A stretch of 7,740 nucleotides of DNA from JACQBY01 sp041486115 (GCA_041486115.1 JBGPKT010000110.1:1-7740); one strand, 5' to 3'; positions 1 to 5,288 are shown, numbered from the stretch's first letter. Numbers and translations: made by a program. The notes: generated by a model not told the origin, from the sequence alone.

Positions 1-752
1 AAAAGGACCACGTCGTTCCCTTCTCCGAACTCATCCCTGAAATAGTCCCCTTCACGGGTCGCTACCCGGTCGGCGATCTTGTAACTTTCAATGATCTCCC
101 GGGTAATTTTTAAAGTTTGAGGCGTATCAAAAACAACGCCTTTGAGCGCTTTGTTCGCTTTGCACATCATAATGGTGAAAATTCCGGGCCCGCCGGCGAC
201 ATCAAAAAATTGCTTTCTCCCTGAAAGGGAGACTCTTTTGGCCAGCAACTGGGCCTGTGCCAGCCCCCGGTAATGCATTCCCATAATATAGGCGCGCGTC
301 GATTCATCCCCCTGCTCGTGAGGTTTTTCAACCACCGGCTTGCCGGTAATGACGGCATCATAGAGCCTGCCCCACGTGGGATACCACTCCTCGAACATCA
401 ACGGAATTCCCCCCTGGTATTTGGGGCTCCCTTTAACAAGAAATGTTTTGGAAAGAACCGTGTTTTTATATTTTCCGGTTGAACTCCGATCGAGCAAGCC
501 GAGAGCCACGCAGGCAATTAAAAGAATCTCAAGACCCCGGGGATTGGCGTCGCACTCTTCGGCAAGGACTTCGGCGCTTTTGGATGCCGATCCGAGGTGA
601 TTAAAAACATCGAGGCGCACGGCCGATTGAATGACTTTTGAGGTCCAATAAGCGGAACTCATCCGGGCGACTGCCATGGGATCCAATGGAGATCTTTTTG
701 AAAGGGGTTTTAAATTTTTTGAAGGTTTTACCGCTTTTTTAGCCTTTTTCAT
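1..752 (-). CDS. SAM-dependent O-methyltransferase (CrtF/BchU/ASMT-like), C-terminus cut by window edge
   Basis: The first 250 codons are present; the rest lies beyond the left edge. Residues about 30-110 resemble the winged-helix dimerisation domain of the methyltransferase-2 family (hydroxyneurosporene, bacteriochlorophyll C-20 and acetylserotonin O-methyltransferases). The Rossmann SAM-binding part follows: motif I is DVAGGPG at residues 184-190, a ribose-binding acidic residue is likely at D209 (FDTP), and GDYF at 235-238 begins the next motif. Family members methylate hydroxyl groups or ring carbons of small lipophilic or aromatic molecules; the substrate cannot be read here. The ATG at 752-750 was chosen because GGTGGAGG lies directly before it and an in-frame TAG lies just upstream; a GTG three codons earlier is possible. 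The first 20 residues are lysine-rich and probably disordered. It is the last visible gene of the minus-strand block, 155 bp after the ferritin-like gene. The family call is firm, the function open. Confidence 0.85.
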   Translation of the reverse strand, partial: MKKAKKAVKPSKNLKPLSKRSPLDPMAVARMSSAYWTSKVIQSAVRLDVFNHLGSASKSAEVLAEECDANPRGLEILLIACVALGLLDRSSTGKYKNTVLSKTFLVKGSPKYQGGIPLMFEEWYPTWGRLYDAVITGKPVVEKPHEQGDESTRAYIMGMHYRGLAQAQLLAKRVSLSGRKQFFDVAGGPGIFTIMMCKANKALKGVVFDTPQTLKITREIIESYKIADRVATREGDYFRDEFGEGNDVVL

Positions 753-766
753 GTCCTCCACCTTCT

Positions 767-782
767 ATGGTCTGTAGACCAT
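767..782. promoter_or_regulatory. Perfect 7-bp inverted repeat upstream of the methyltransferase RBS
   Basis: ATGGTCT-GT-AGACCAT is a perfect dyad with a 2-bp centre. It ends 14 bp before the methyltransferase start and abuts its ribosome-binding site. The form suits a dimeric repressor operator, or a small hairpin that could shield the RBS. No clear -10/-35 pair was seen around it, so its role is inferred from position only. Confidence 0.35.
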
Positions 783-840
783 GCTTTCTGAGATGAGATG
801 TCGCTTAAACCGCAACCGCGATACTCCTGCAAAGGGAATG

Positions 841-873
841 GCGGGCATGCTCCGGAAAAGAAGTCACGCCCGC
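841..873 (-). repeat. GC-rich inverted repeat between the ferritin-like gene and the methyltransferase gene
   Basis: GCGGGC (841-846) and GCCCGC (868-873) can pair in the transcript over a 21-nt loop. On the minus strand the stem is not followed by a T-run, so it is not a convincing intrinsic terminator. It could be a weak attenuator or chance. The surrounding 783-907 spacer shows no other gene. Confidence 0.25.
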
Positions 874-907
874 TCTTTTAACAGATGACAGAACACCTGA
901 ATGTTTT

Positions 908-1282
908 TTAGTGAGAGTGCCCGTGCTCGGAATGTTCGTGGCTATGGGCGCCATGGTCGGTGTCGTCATGCTCATGGTCGTGGTCATCGGTCTCTTCGAT
1001 TCTAAGACCGCTTAAAAACATTTCGGACTGCACCTGGTCGATTTTATTGATGAGTTTCATTAATGCCGCGGCATGTCTTTTTTCTTCGCGGACAATTTGA
1101 GCCAGAACAGCGGTGACTTCATTGACCATCGGAAAATCTTCTTCGGCAATGACCGGGATCTGCGCTTCGATTTTGGTAATACCGTTTAACTTTGCAACGA
1201 GATTGTCCCTTAAATCGGCACAGACTTTGTCTTCGTTTGATCTGACTCCATGGGCTTGACCGTGAGCGTGATTGTTACACAT
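908..1282 (-). CDS. Small ferritin-like (encapsulated-ferritin-type) protein with His-rich C-terminal tail
   Basis: The protein has 124 residues. The core (about 18-92) looks like two helices ending in REEKRHAAALM, with an ExxH metal-ligand motif at E67-H70 and a glutamate at E39 in the preceding helix. The E39-to-E67 spacing of 28, and the neighbouring pattern, line up without gaps with what I remember of encapsulated ferritins, which dimerise to build a di-iron ferroxidase site. One position where those proteins usually have a ligand Glu seems to be Lys here (K37), so catalysis is uncertain. The tail (101-124) has ten His mixed with Asp and Glu, and H5, H7 and H11 add a short N-terminal cluster. 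Such tails bind Ni, Zn, Co or Fe in metallochaperones. The start is well supported: AAGGAGGA with an 8-nt spacer. It lies 72 bp after the phosphatase gene with no terminator visible between, so co-transcription is likely. No encapsulin gene is in the window. Iron or nickel storage is an inference. Confidence 0.65.
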   Translation of the reverse strand: MCNNHAHGQAHGVRSNEDKVCADLRDNLVAKLNGITKIEAQIPVIAEEDFPMVNEVTAVLAQIVREEKRHAAALMKLINKIDQVQSEMFLSGLRIEETDDHDHEHDDTDHGAHSHEHSEHGHSH

Positions 1283-1354
1283 GTTATTTTTCCTCCTTGA
1301 TGTTAGTTGATGATGTGACCTGTTTGCTTTCCCGGAACCTGGTTCTATGCCCCA

Positions 1355-1996
1355 TCAGGGCACCTGCGAAAATGGGACCACTCCGAGATAATAAAGATTC
1401 CCCCACTTCGAGGTATAATCAATCCGGGTTGCCGAACCATACCCCAGGACAATCCTTTTATGATGTCCCGCTTCCATTTCCAGAGCTTTTGTCACAATGA
1501 CCCGGATAGTTCCCACATGAGTCACCACGCCCACCCGTGCAACCGGATGAGCCGACCGGATGGCGTTTACCGCTTTCATGACCCGCTCCGCAAATTCTTT
1601 CCACGACTCCCCTTCCGGCGGCACAAAATTGAGGAGGTCTGACTTCCATTTTAAAAACTCCCCCGGAAACCGCTCTTTCACTTCGTTCGGGCTCAGACCG
1701 TCCCATTTTCCCATGGTCCTTTCTTCAAGGCCCGGTTTAGGGATCACGTTCAGGTTTAATCCCCAGGAGAGGCAGGCTGCCGTCTCCATGGTCCTTTTCA
1801 ACGGGGAGGCGTACAGCGCCGAAATAGCCCCCCCTTTTACCCAGCGGCCGAGATTTTCCGCCTGAAGCCTTCCCTCTCCGTTTAAGGAAGGGTCTTCCTC
1901 TCTGCTGTAAAACCGCTCCTCCGAGAAATTCGTTTTACCATGCCTGAAAAATATAAGGGTCGTCGCCTCTTCTTTTTCCCTGATTTTCTCGACCAT
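1355..1996 (-). CDS. Histidine phosphatase superfamily protein (phosphoglycerate mutase/CobC-like)
   Basis: This 213-residue protein has the full catalytic set of the branch-1 histidine phosphatases. RHG at residues 18-20 holds the phospho-accepting H19. R68 in SPLKRTMETA binds phosphate, E91 or E92 in LEERTMGKWDG is the likely acid, and H160 in VTHVG is the second catalytic His. The GESWKEFAERV segment (128-139) is typical of the CobC (alpha-ribazole phosphatase) and GpmB-like group, which dephosphorylates small metabolites in the cytoplasm. The substrate cannot be assigned: no cobalamin genes are near, so the cobC symbol is withheld. The ATG lies 3 bp after the TAG of the ABC permease, so translation is probably coupled; only a weak AAGAAG is visible as RBS. 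Its length is normal for the family and no defect is seen. Confidence 0.85.
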   Translation of the reverse strand: MVEKIREKEEATTLIFFRHGKTNFSEERFYSREEDPSLNGEGRLQAENLGRWVKGGAISALYASPLKRTMETAACLSWGLNLNVIPKPGLEERTMGKWDGLSPNEVKERFPGEFLKWKSDLLNFVPPEGESWKEFAERVMKAVNAIRSAHPVARVGVVTHVGTIRVIVTKALEMEAGHHKRIVLGYGSATRIDYTSKWGNLYYLGVVPFSQVP

Positions 1997-1999
1997 TGC

Positions 2000-2767
2000 C
2001 TAATCTTCTTGCTGGCGCATGAAAGTGCGGGTCGCCCAGAACATGGTGAAAAATGCAAAACATCCTATCATAAAAAAACTAAATAAAAAAGGGGTGAAAA
2101 ACTGTCCTCTTAAAGCCAGCCGGACGCCATCGACGGCATAACTGACCGGATTAATCACGGTCAGGTCTTTAATCCATTCAGGCATAAAGCCCTGCGGAAC
2201 AAAAGCCGATGAAAAAAACATCAGGGGGAGCGTCATCATGTTCCCGATCACGACAAGAGGTTCTTCCCGCTTGAGTTTCATCGCAAATCCGTTTGAAAGC
2301 GCCGCAAATCCGACCGCCAGGAGCAGAATCATAAAAAAGACGGCGGTTAATCCAAACAGGCCTCCACGATTGTGCGCGCCCAGGATCCAGGCCAGGACAA
2401 AAATAATCAGAATCTGGACAATCACGGTCGCGGCCGAGTGAAGCACCCGGCTCAGCACAATGGACGTCCGTTTGACAGGGGTAACAAGAACCTTGTCCAC
2501 CGTCCCGAAATTAATCTCTCTCAACAGGCTGACGCCCGACCAGGAAGAACCGAATAAAACCGTCATCACCAATATCCCCGGCGTGAGAAATTCAATGTAA
2601 GAGGTCTCGGGAAAACCCCCTAACCGGGTCATATTTTTAAAAAGCTCACCAAAAATAACCAGCCAGATCAAGGGCTGGATCAACCCGAAGAGCGTCCAGA
2701 GAGGCATCCGGAAGGTAATCCGCATATACTTTTCAAACTGAAACCAGGTATCAAAAAATAAGGTCAT
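2000..2767 (-). CDS. ABC-2 type (DrrB-like) transporter permease
   Basis: This is the membrane subunit of an ABC exporter paired with the ATPase encoded just upstream. From the ATG at 2767 it has 255 residues, the usual size. An N-terminal elbow helix (FFDTWFQFEKYMRITFR) is followed by about six hydrophobic segments. The ABC-2 signatures are visible: LTPGILVMTVLFGSSWSG, a REINFGTVDKVLVTPVKR cytoplasmic loop, and a late FFSSAFVPQGFMPEWIKDLTVINPVSY segment before the last helix. DrrAB-type pairs export drugs, lipids, polysaccharides or small hydrophobic molecules; the cargo is unknown. The frame is open upstream to a TTG at 2863, preceded by GAGGGGG. I prefer 2767 because the extra 32 residues are non-conserved, the TTG sits inside a hairpin, and the extension is built from a repeat also found in the ATPase tail. 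No good Shine-Dalgarno precedes 2767, so the start is uncertain. Confidence 0.85.
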   Translation of the reverse strand: MTLFFDTWFQFEKYMRITFRMPLWTLFGLIQPLIWLVIFGELFKNMTRLGGFPETSYIEFLTPGILVMTVLFGSSWSGVSLLREINFGTVDKVLVTPVKRTSIVLSRVLHSAATVIVQILIIFVLAWILGAHNRGGLFGLTAVFFMILLLAVGFAALSNGFAMKLKREEPLVVIGNMMTLPLMFFSSAFVPQGFMPEWIKDLTVINPVSYAVDGVRLALRGQFFTPFLFSFFMIGCFAFFTMFWATRTFMRQQED

Positions 2768-2778
2768 CGTTTTATTCA

Positions 2779-3098
2779 GGGGCCTGTTCGCTTTGCTCAC
2801 ATTGTCCGGGGCGCTCACCGTCTCGCGCCCGCGCACAACATTGTTGGCACTTCCTCGTGCCAACGTGCGCCCCCTCGCCCCTTCGCTCGAACCGGCAAAG
2901 CCTGCTGGTCCGTGTTTACTTTCCGTTTTTCGCCCACCATTCTTTCATTTCAGATTCGGTCCATTTTCCGGAATTCCAGGGCATTGTATCCGGGGGCCTG
3001 TTCGCTTCGCTCTCATTGCCCCCGGGCCCCGGCTCTCCCACGGGCATAGCCTGATGTTCGAGCCCATTCGTATCCGGGGGCCTGTTCACTTGGCTCTC
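2779..3098 (-). repeat. GC-rich dispersed repeat cluster spanning the ATPase tail and the permease upstream region
   Basis: A unit containing GGGGCCTGTTCGCTTCGCTC (plus strand) recurs. Copy 1 is at 2779-2811, copy 2 at 2982-3014 and copy 3 at 3065-3098. Copies 2 and 3 differ by two substitutions and one indel over about 33 nt; copy 1 is more diverged. A fourth, poor match (CCTCGCCCCTTCGCTCGA) begins near 2873. Copy 2 is flanked by CCGGGGGC (2990-2997) and GCCCCCGG (3018-3025), an 8-bp inverted repeat. Copies 2 and 3 are translated in the ATPase as NESEANRPPDT and NESQVNRPPDT; copy 1, if translated, gives NVSKANRP ahead of the permease. The patch is clearly richer in GC than its surroundings. 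It behaves like a small REP-type element that spread locally and was tolerated in frame. Confidence 0.6.
2831..2870. repeat. Large imperfect hairpin between the ABC ATPase and permease genes
   Basis: GTTGGCAC (2843-2850) and GTGCCAAC (2857-2864) form a perfect 8-bp stem with a 6-nt loop. They are extended by outer arms GCGCAC (2831-2836) and GTGCGC (2865-2870), with a 6-nt bulge AACATT on one side. In the minus-strand transcript the loop reads GAGGAA. It has no T-run and lies between two genes that should be co-expressed. A role in mRNA processing, differential stability of the ATPase and permease messages, or a REP-like element fits better than termination. Confidence 0.6.
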
Positions 3099-4181
3099 GT
3101 TTACAGAAACCTCTTTCATTTCATCGCTTGCTTCTGTTTTTTGCCACTTCTTCCACTCGTCGCTCCCCTGTCCCGATTTCTGCCACTTTTTCCACCAGGG
3201 CTCGGCCTCAGAAGTTTCTTTTTTGTTTTCAAGGCTTTTTCCGGTATATTTCAGGAAAACATCGTCGAGAGTGGCGCGTGAAAAGGAGAGGGTGTCGACT
3301 TCAAGCTTCATCGCCTCGGCATCGGCCATGACTTTCAGGAGAGCGTCTTTTCCATTTTTAACATACATTCTGACTTCATTCCGGTCGTAGACAAGATGAT
3401 CGATATAGGGTTTAAATTTAAACTGGCTCCATTTTTCGTTCTGCGATTCCCTTTTTTCGTCTGACTCGCAGATGAAATTAATGGAATCGCCCCCAATCTC
3501 TGACCTCAGCTTTTCGGGAGCTCCGATCACTTTTAATTCCCCCTCATCGAGAATTCCGATTCTCCGGGATAACTTTTCGGCCTCTTCAAGATAGTGCGTG
3601 GTTAAAAAGATCGTCATACCATAAGTTTTGTTTAAGGCGCGGATATGGTCCCATAAGGTCATCCGGCTTCTGGGATCAAGCCCGAGGGTCGGTTCATCCA
3701 GGAATAAAACTTTTGGACGGTGCACCAGCGCCGTCGCGATATCGAGTTTGCGCTGCATTCCTCCGGAATAGGTGGAAACCAGCGAATCGGCCACTTCCTT
3801 CAGGTCAAATAAATTTAAAAGCTCCGCGACTCTTTCGGCAATGACCGGAAAAGGGAGATGATAGAGGCGGCCCTGAAGAACCAGATTTTCCCGGCCGGTC
3901 AGAAAATAATCGACTCCCGCCTCCTGGGCGACATAACCGATGGTCTCCCTGAGCCCGGAGGGGTTTTTAACGGGGTCTATTCCGGCGATTGAAAAGGCGC
4001 CGCCTGTCGGCTTCGAGAGGGTCGTCAGAATTTTGATGGCGGTGCTTTTGCCGGCCCCATTGGAACCCAAAAATCCAAAAATTTCACCCCCCCCGATTTC
4101 GAGATTCAAGTTCTTGAGGGCATGAACTCCGGAAGCGTAAGTTTTAGAGAGATTTTTAATCTGGATCATAGAGGGTGCCAT
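2916..4181 (-). CDS. ABC transporter ATP-binding protein (DrrA-like) with long repeat-built C-terminal tail
   Basis: This is the ATPase subunit that powers the adjacent permease. The nucleotide-binding domain is complete: Walker A GSNGAGKST (39-47), Q-loop Q86, signature YSGGM (138-142), Walker B VLFLDEPT (158-165) with D162 and E163, D-loop GLDP (167-170) and switch H196. A DrrA-type C-terminal regulatory domain ends with LDDVFLKYTG (305-314), where most relatives stop. Here about 107 more residues follow: two Trp-Lys repeats (WKKWQK at 330-335 and 343-348, 13 residues apart), two NES-x-x-NRPPDT repeats (361-371 and 389-399), and a final EMKEWWAKNGK. The tail is hydrophilic and probably disordered; its role is unknown. 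ATG 4181 lies 9 bp after the moaC stop; M5 (4169), with GAGGAA 12 nt upstream, may be the true start. The gene order suggests read-through from moaC. The cargo is not identifiable. Confidence 0.9.
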   Translation of the reverse strand: MAPSMIQIKNLSKTYASGVHALKNLNLEIGGGEIFGFLGSNGAGKSTAIKILTTLSKPTGGAFSIAGIDPVKNPSGLRETIGYVAQEAGVDYFLTGRENLVLQGRLYHLPFPVIAERVAELLNLFDLKEVADSLVSTYSGGMQRKLDIATALVHRPKVLFLDEPTLGLDPRSRMTLWDHIRALNKTYGMTIFLTTHYLEEAEKLSRRIGILDEGELKVIGAPEKLRSEIGGDSINFICESDEKRESQNEKWSQFKFKPYIDHLVYDRNEVRMYVKNGKDALLKVMADAEAMKLEVDTLSFSRATLDDVFLKYTGKSLENKKETSEAEPWWKKWQKSGQGSDEWKKWQKTEASDEMKEVSVNESQVNRPPDTNGLEHQAMPVGEPGPGGNESEANRPPDTMPWNSGKWTESEMKEWWAKNGK

Positions 4182-4190
4182 TTCCTCGCT

Positions 4191-4694
4191 TTAATCTTCC
4201 TTGCGAACGAACGTTCCTGATTTACCCCCTGTTTTTCTCACAAGGCCGACATTTCCGAAACTCATCTCTTTGTCAATCGCCTTACACATATCATAGATCG
4301 TCAACGCGGCGACAGAAACAGCCGTTAACGCTTCCATTTCGACGCCGGTCTGCCCTTTTAATTTTACCGTCGCGTTGATCTCAATAGAGCATTTCCCTTT
4401 TTCGTTCGGCACCCCATTTTCTTTAAAATCAATGTCGACATTCGTCAAAAGCAGAGGGTGGCACATCGGGATCAAATCGGGGGTTCTTTTCGCTCCCATC
4501 ACTCCAGCCACCTGGGCAACCGCTAAAACATCTCCTTTGGCTATCTTTCCCTCTTGAATCCTTCTAAAGGTCTCAGGCTGCATATAAACTGTCCCTTTTG
4601 CAAGGGCGGTCCGTTCGGTTTCTTTTTTCTCGGTCACATCGACCATTCTCGCCCGGCCTTCGGGATTAAAATGGGTTAAATCGGCATTCGTCAT
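4191..4694 (-). CDS. moaC: Cyclic pyranopterin monophosphate synthase MoaC
   Basis: MoaC works with MoaA in the first step of molybdenum-cofactor synthesis, turning the MoaA product 3',8-cyclo-GTP into cyclic pyranopterin monophosphate in the cytoplasm. The sequence is canonical over its 167 residues: LTHFNPEGRARMVDV at the N-terminus, MGAKRTPDLIPMCHPLLLT (66-84) with the active-site C78-H79, GVEMEALTAVSVAALTIYDM (117-136) with E119, E121 and D135, and K138; K53 also fits the family lysine. The length is normal. The ATG at 4694 has AAGGAT 7 nt upstream. It is the first gene of the minus-strand block, with a sigma-54-like element at 4806-4791 and a 15-bp tandem repeat in its leader. moaA is not in the window, so the pathway genes are split across the genome. 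Confidence 0.97.
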   Translation of the reverse strand: MTNADLTHFNPEGRARMVDVTEKKETERTALAKGTVYMQPETFRRIQEGKIAKGDVLAVAQVAGVMGAKRTPDLIPMCHPLLLTNVDIDFKENGVPNEKGKCSIEINATVKLKGQTGVEMEALTAVSVAALTIYDMCKAIDKEMSFGNVGLVRKTGGKSGTFVRKED

Positions 4695-4707
4695 GATTCA
4701 ATCCTTT

Positions 4708-4737
4708 TTTAAAGATTATTAATTTAAAGATTATTAA
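4708..4737. repeat. Perfect 15-bp tandem repeat in the moaC leader
   Basis: TTTAAAGATTATTAA occurs twice head-to-tail with no gap (4708-4722 and 4723-4737). It lies just upstream of the moaC Shine-Dalgarno on the minus strand. It could be a slippage-prone duplication, a doubled binding site, or an A/U-rich translational enhancer. Nothing further can be read from the sequence. Confidence 0.8.
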
Positions 4738-4790
4738 AAGATGATACCTTTAACAGACAAAAAACATGAACTGAAATTAATGTTTTAACA

Positions 4791-4806
4791 TGCAAGCGGC
4801 ATACCA
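4791..4806 (-). promoter_or_regulatory. Candidate sigma-54 (-24/-12) promoter for moaC
   Basis: The minus strand reads TGGTATGCCGCTTGCA, against the RpoN consensus TGGCACG-N4-TTGCW. Only two defined positions differ (C to T in each case). The invariant GG and GC are exactly 10 nt apart. The predicted start is near 4780, giving an 86-nt leader before moaC. A second TGGTATG lies 9 bp upstream (4815-4809). The element sits in the correct divergent spacer and orientation. The call rests on consensus match and context only. Confidence 0.6.
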
Positions 4807-4875
4807 ATCATACCACCCGCTCTAAAACTTGGTTTTTCATCTAATTAAGAGATAAATTTATACCACCAATATTCA

Positions 4876-5030
4876 CCAAAAGTCAATATAAAGACAGGAC
4901 ATTACGGCCTTTTTTCTTTTGGCCCGGAATCTCCAAAAATTGGATAAAGTTTTCAACCCAAAAGAAAGAGTCCCAGGGCATTTAAATAGGATTAAAGAGC
5001 AAACTTTGTCTTAGTATCGCCCAAAAATGG
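4876..5030. promoter_or_regulatory. Cluster of CCAAAA-type motifs, candidate enhancer sites in the divergent moa spacer
   Basis: The spacer carries CCAAAAG (4876-4882), CTTTTGG (4916-4922), CCAAAAATTGG (4933-4943), CCAAAAG (4958-4964) and CCAAAAATGG (5021-5030). TTTCTTTTGG (4913-4922) and CCAAAAGAAA (4958-4967) form a perfect 10-bp inverted repeat with a 35-bp gap. These sites lie roughly 100-250 bp upstream of the predicted moaC start and 125-280 bp upstream of the predicted sigma-54 start of moaD, the distances expected of activator binding sites. A-rich motifs also arise by chance in such DNA, so the assignment is tentative. The rest of 4738-5129 holds no gene that I can see. Confidence 0.35.
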
Positions 5031-5129
5031 CACAATAAAAGGTTTATTCTTGTTTTCGAAAGAAAGCCATCTTCTTTAAAATGCCCATTTACCTCATGGA
5101 TTCATATTTATTCACATAGAAATTTAAAA

Positions 5130-5145
5130 TGGTATTTTTTTTGCA
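5130..5145 (+). promoter_or_regulatory. Candidate sigma-54 (-24/-12) promoter for moaD-moaE
   Basis: TGGTATTTTTTTTGCA has TGG and TTGCA boxes with exact GG-N10-GC spacing. It is weaker than the moaC element because the -24 box lacks the CG and the middle is a T-run. The predicted start is near 5156, giving a 133-nt leader before moaD. Its main support is the matching element on the opposite strand for moaC and the sigma-54 activator gene downstream. Confidence 0.45.
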
Positions 5146-5179
5146 TAATAAAACTAAAGAGTGAAAAAGACTGATTTCC

Positions 5180-5209
5180 TTGACAAAAACAACCTATTTA
5201 GGTTATTAA
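5180..5209 (+). promoter_or_regulatory. Sigma-70-like promoter upstream of moaD
   Basis: A perfect -35 box TTGACA (5180-5185) is followed, after 18 bp, by TATTAA (5204-5209) as a -10-like box. Transcription would start near 5216, leaving about 73 nt before moaD. The spacer contains the dyad at 5191-5204. The segment from the -35 box onward resembles the promoter at 6219 (TTGACAAAAA followed by ACCTA). Confidence 0.6.
5191..5204. promoter_or_regulatory. Perfect dyad in the promoter spacer, probable operator
   Basis: AACCTA-TT-TAGGTT is a perfect 6-bp inverted repeat lying entirely between the -35 and -10 boxes of the moaD promoter, where a bound dimer would block RNA polymerase. An AACCTA half-site recurs at 6228-6233, in the spacer of the promoter ahead of the activator gene. 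The cognate regulator is not identifiable. Confidence 0.5.
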
Positions 5210-5236
5210 TGATGAATTGTTTCGCAATGTTTTGTC

Positions 5237-5255
5237 AGACGTCTTTGCGATCGCA
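5237..5255. repeat. Two adjacent perfect palindromes in the moaD leader
   Basis: AGACGTCT (5237-5244) and TGCGATCGCA (5246-5255) are perfect palindromes separated by one base. They lie downstream of both predicted promoters and about 34 nt before the moaD start. They may be protein-binding sites; as single short palindromes they may also be chance. Confidence 0.35.
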
Positions 5256-5288
5256 TTATTAAATTTTTTTACGAAGGAAAATACCCTT

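Noticed and set aside
805..987. Minus-strand frame overlapping the end of the ferritin-like gene
   Set aside because: Its Met/Thr-rich start is the out-of-frame reading of the His/Asp-codon tail, and no RBS fits.
1458..1865. Open frames on both strands within the histidine phosphatase gene
   Set aside because: The phosphatase frame has all its catalytic motifs in order; the others are shadows.
2793..3331. Plus-strand open frames opposite the ABC genes
   Set aside because: They are antisense to conserved coding regions, have no RBS or recognisable domains, and reflect the GC-rich repeat patch.
5028..5042. TGGCAC as a third sigma-54 -24 box
   Set aside because: The matching position 10 nt after the GG reads GG, not GC, so the -12 box is missing.
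4738..5129. CRISPR array or small RNA gene in the spacer
   Set aside because: The repeats are short and unevenly spaced, with no terminator hairpin and T-run to define an RNA.
5246..5255. GCGATCGC as a cyanobacterial HIP1-type repeat
   Set aside because: There is only one copy in 7.7 kb, and the gene content does not suggest a cyanobacterium.
5217..5288. N-terminal extension of MoaD from a TTG
   Set aside because: It would begin at the predicted sigma-70 start site with no RBS, and the added residues do not belong to the MoaD fold; ATG 5289 has a good Shine-Dalgarno.
4695..5288. Moco riboswitch in the moa leader
   Set aside because: I see no long GC-paired multi-stem structure in this AT-rich leader; a covariance-model search would settle it.
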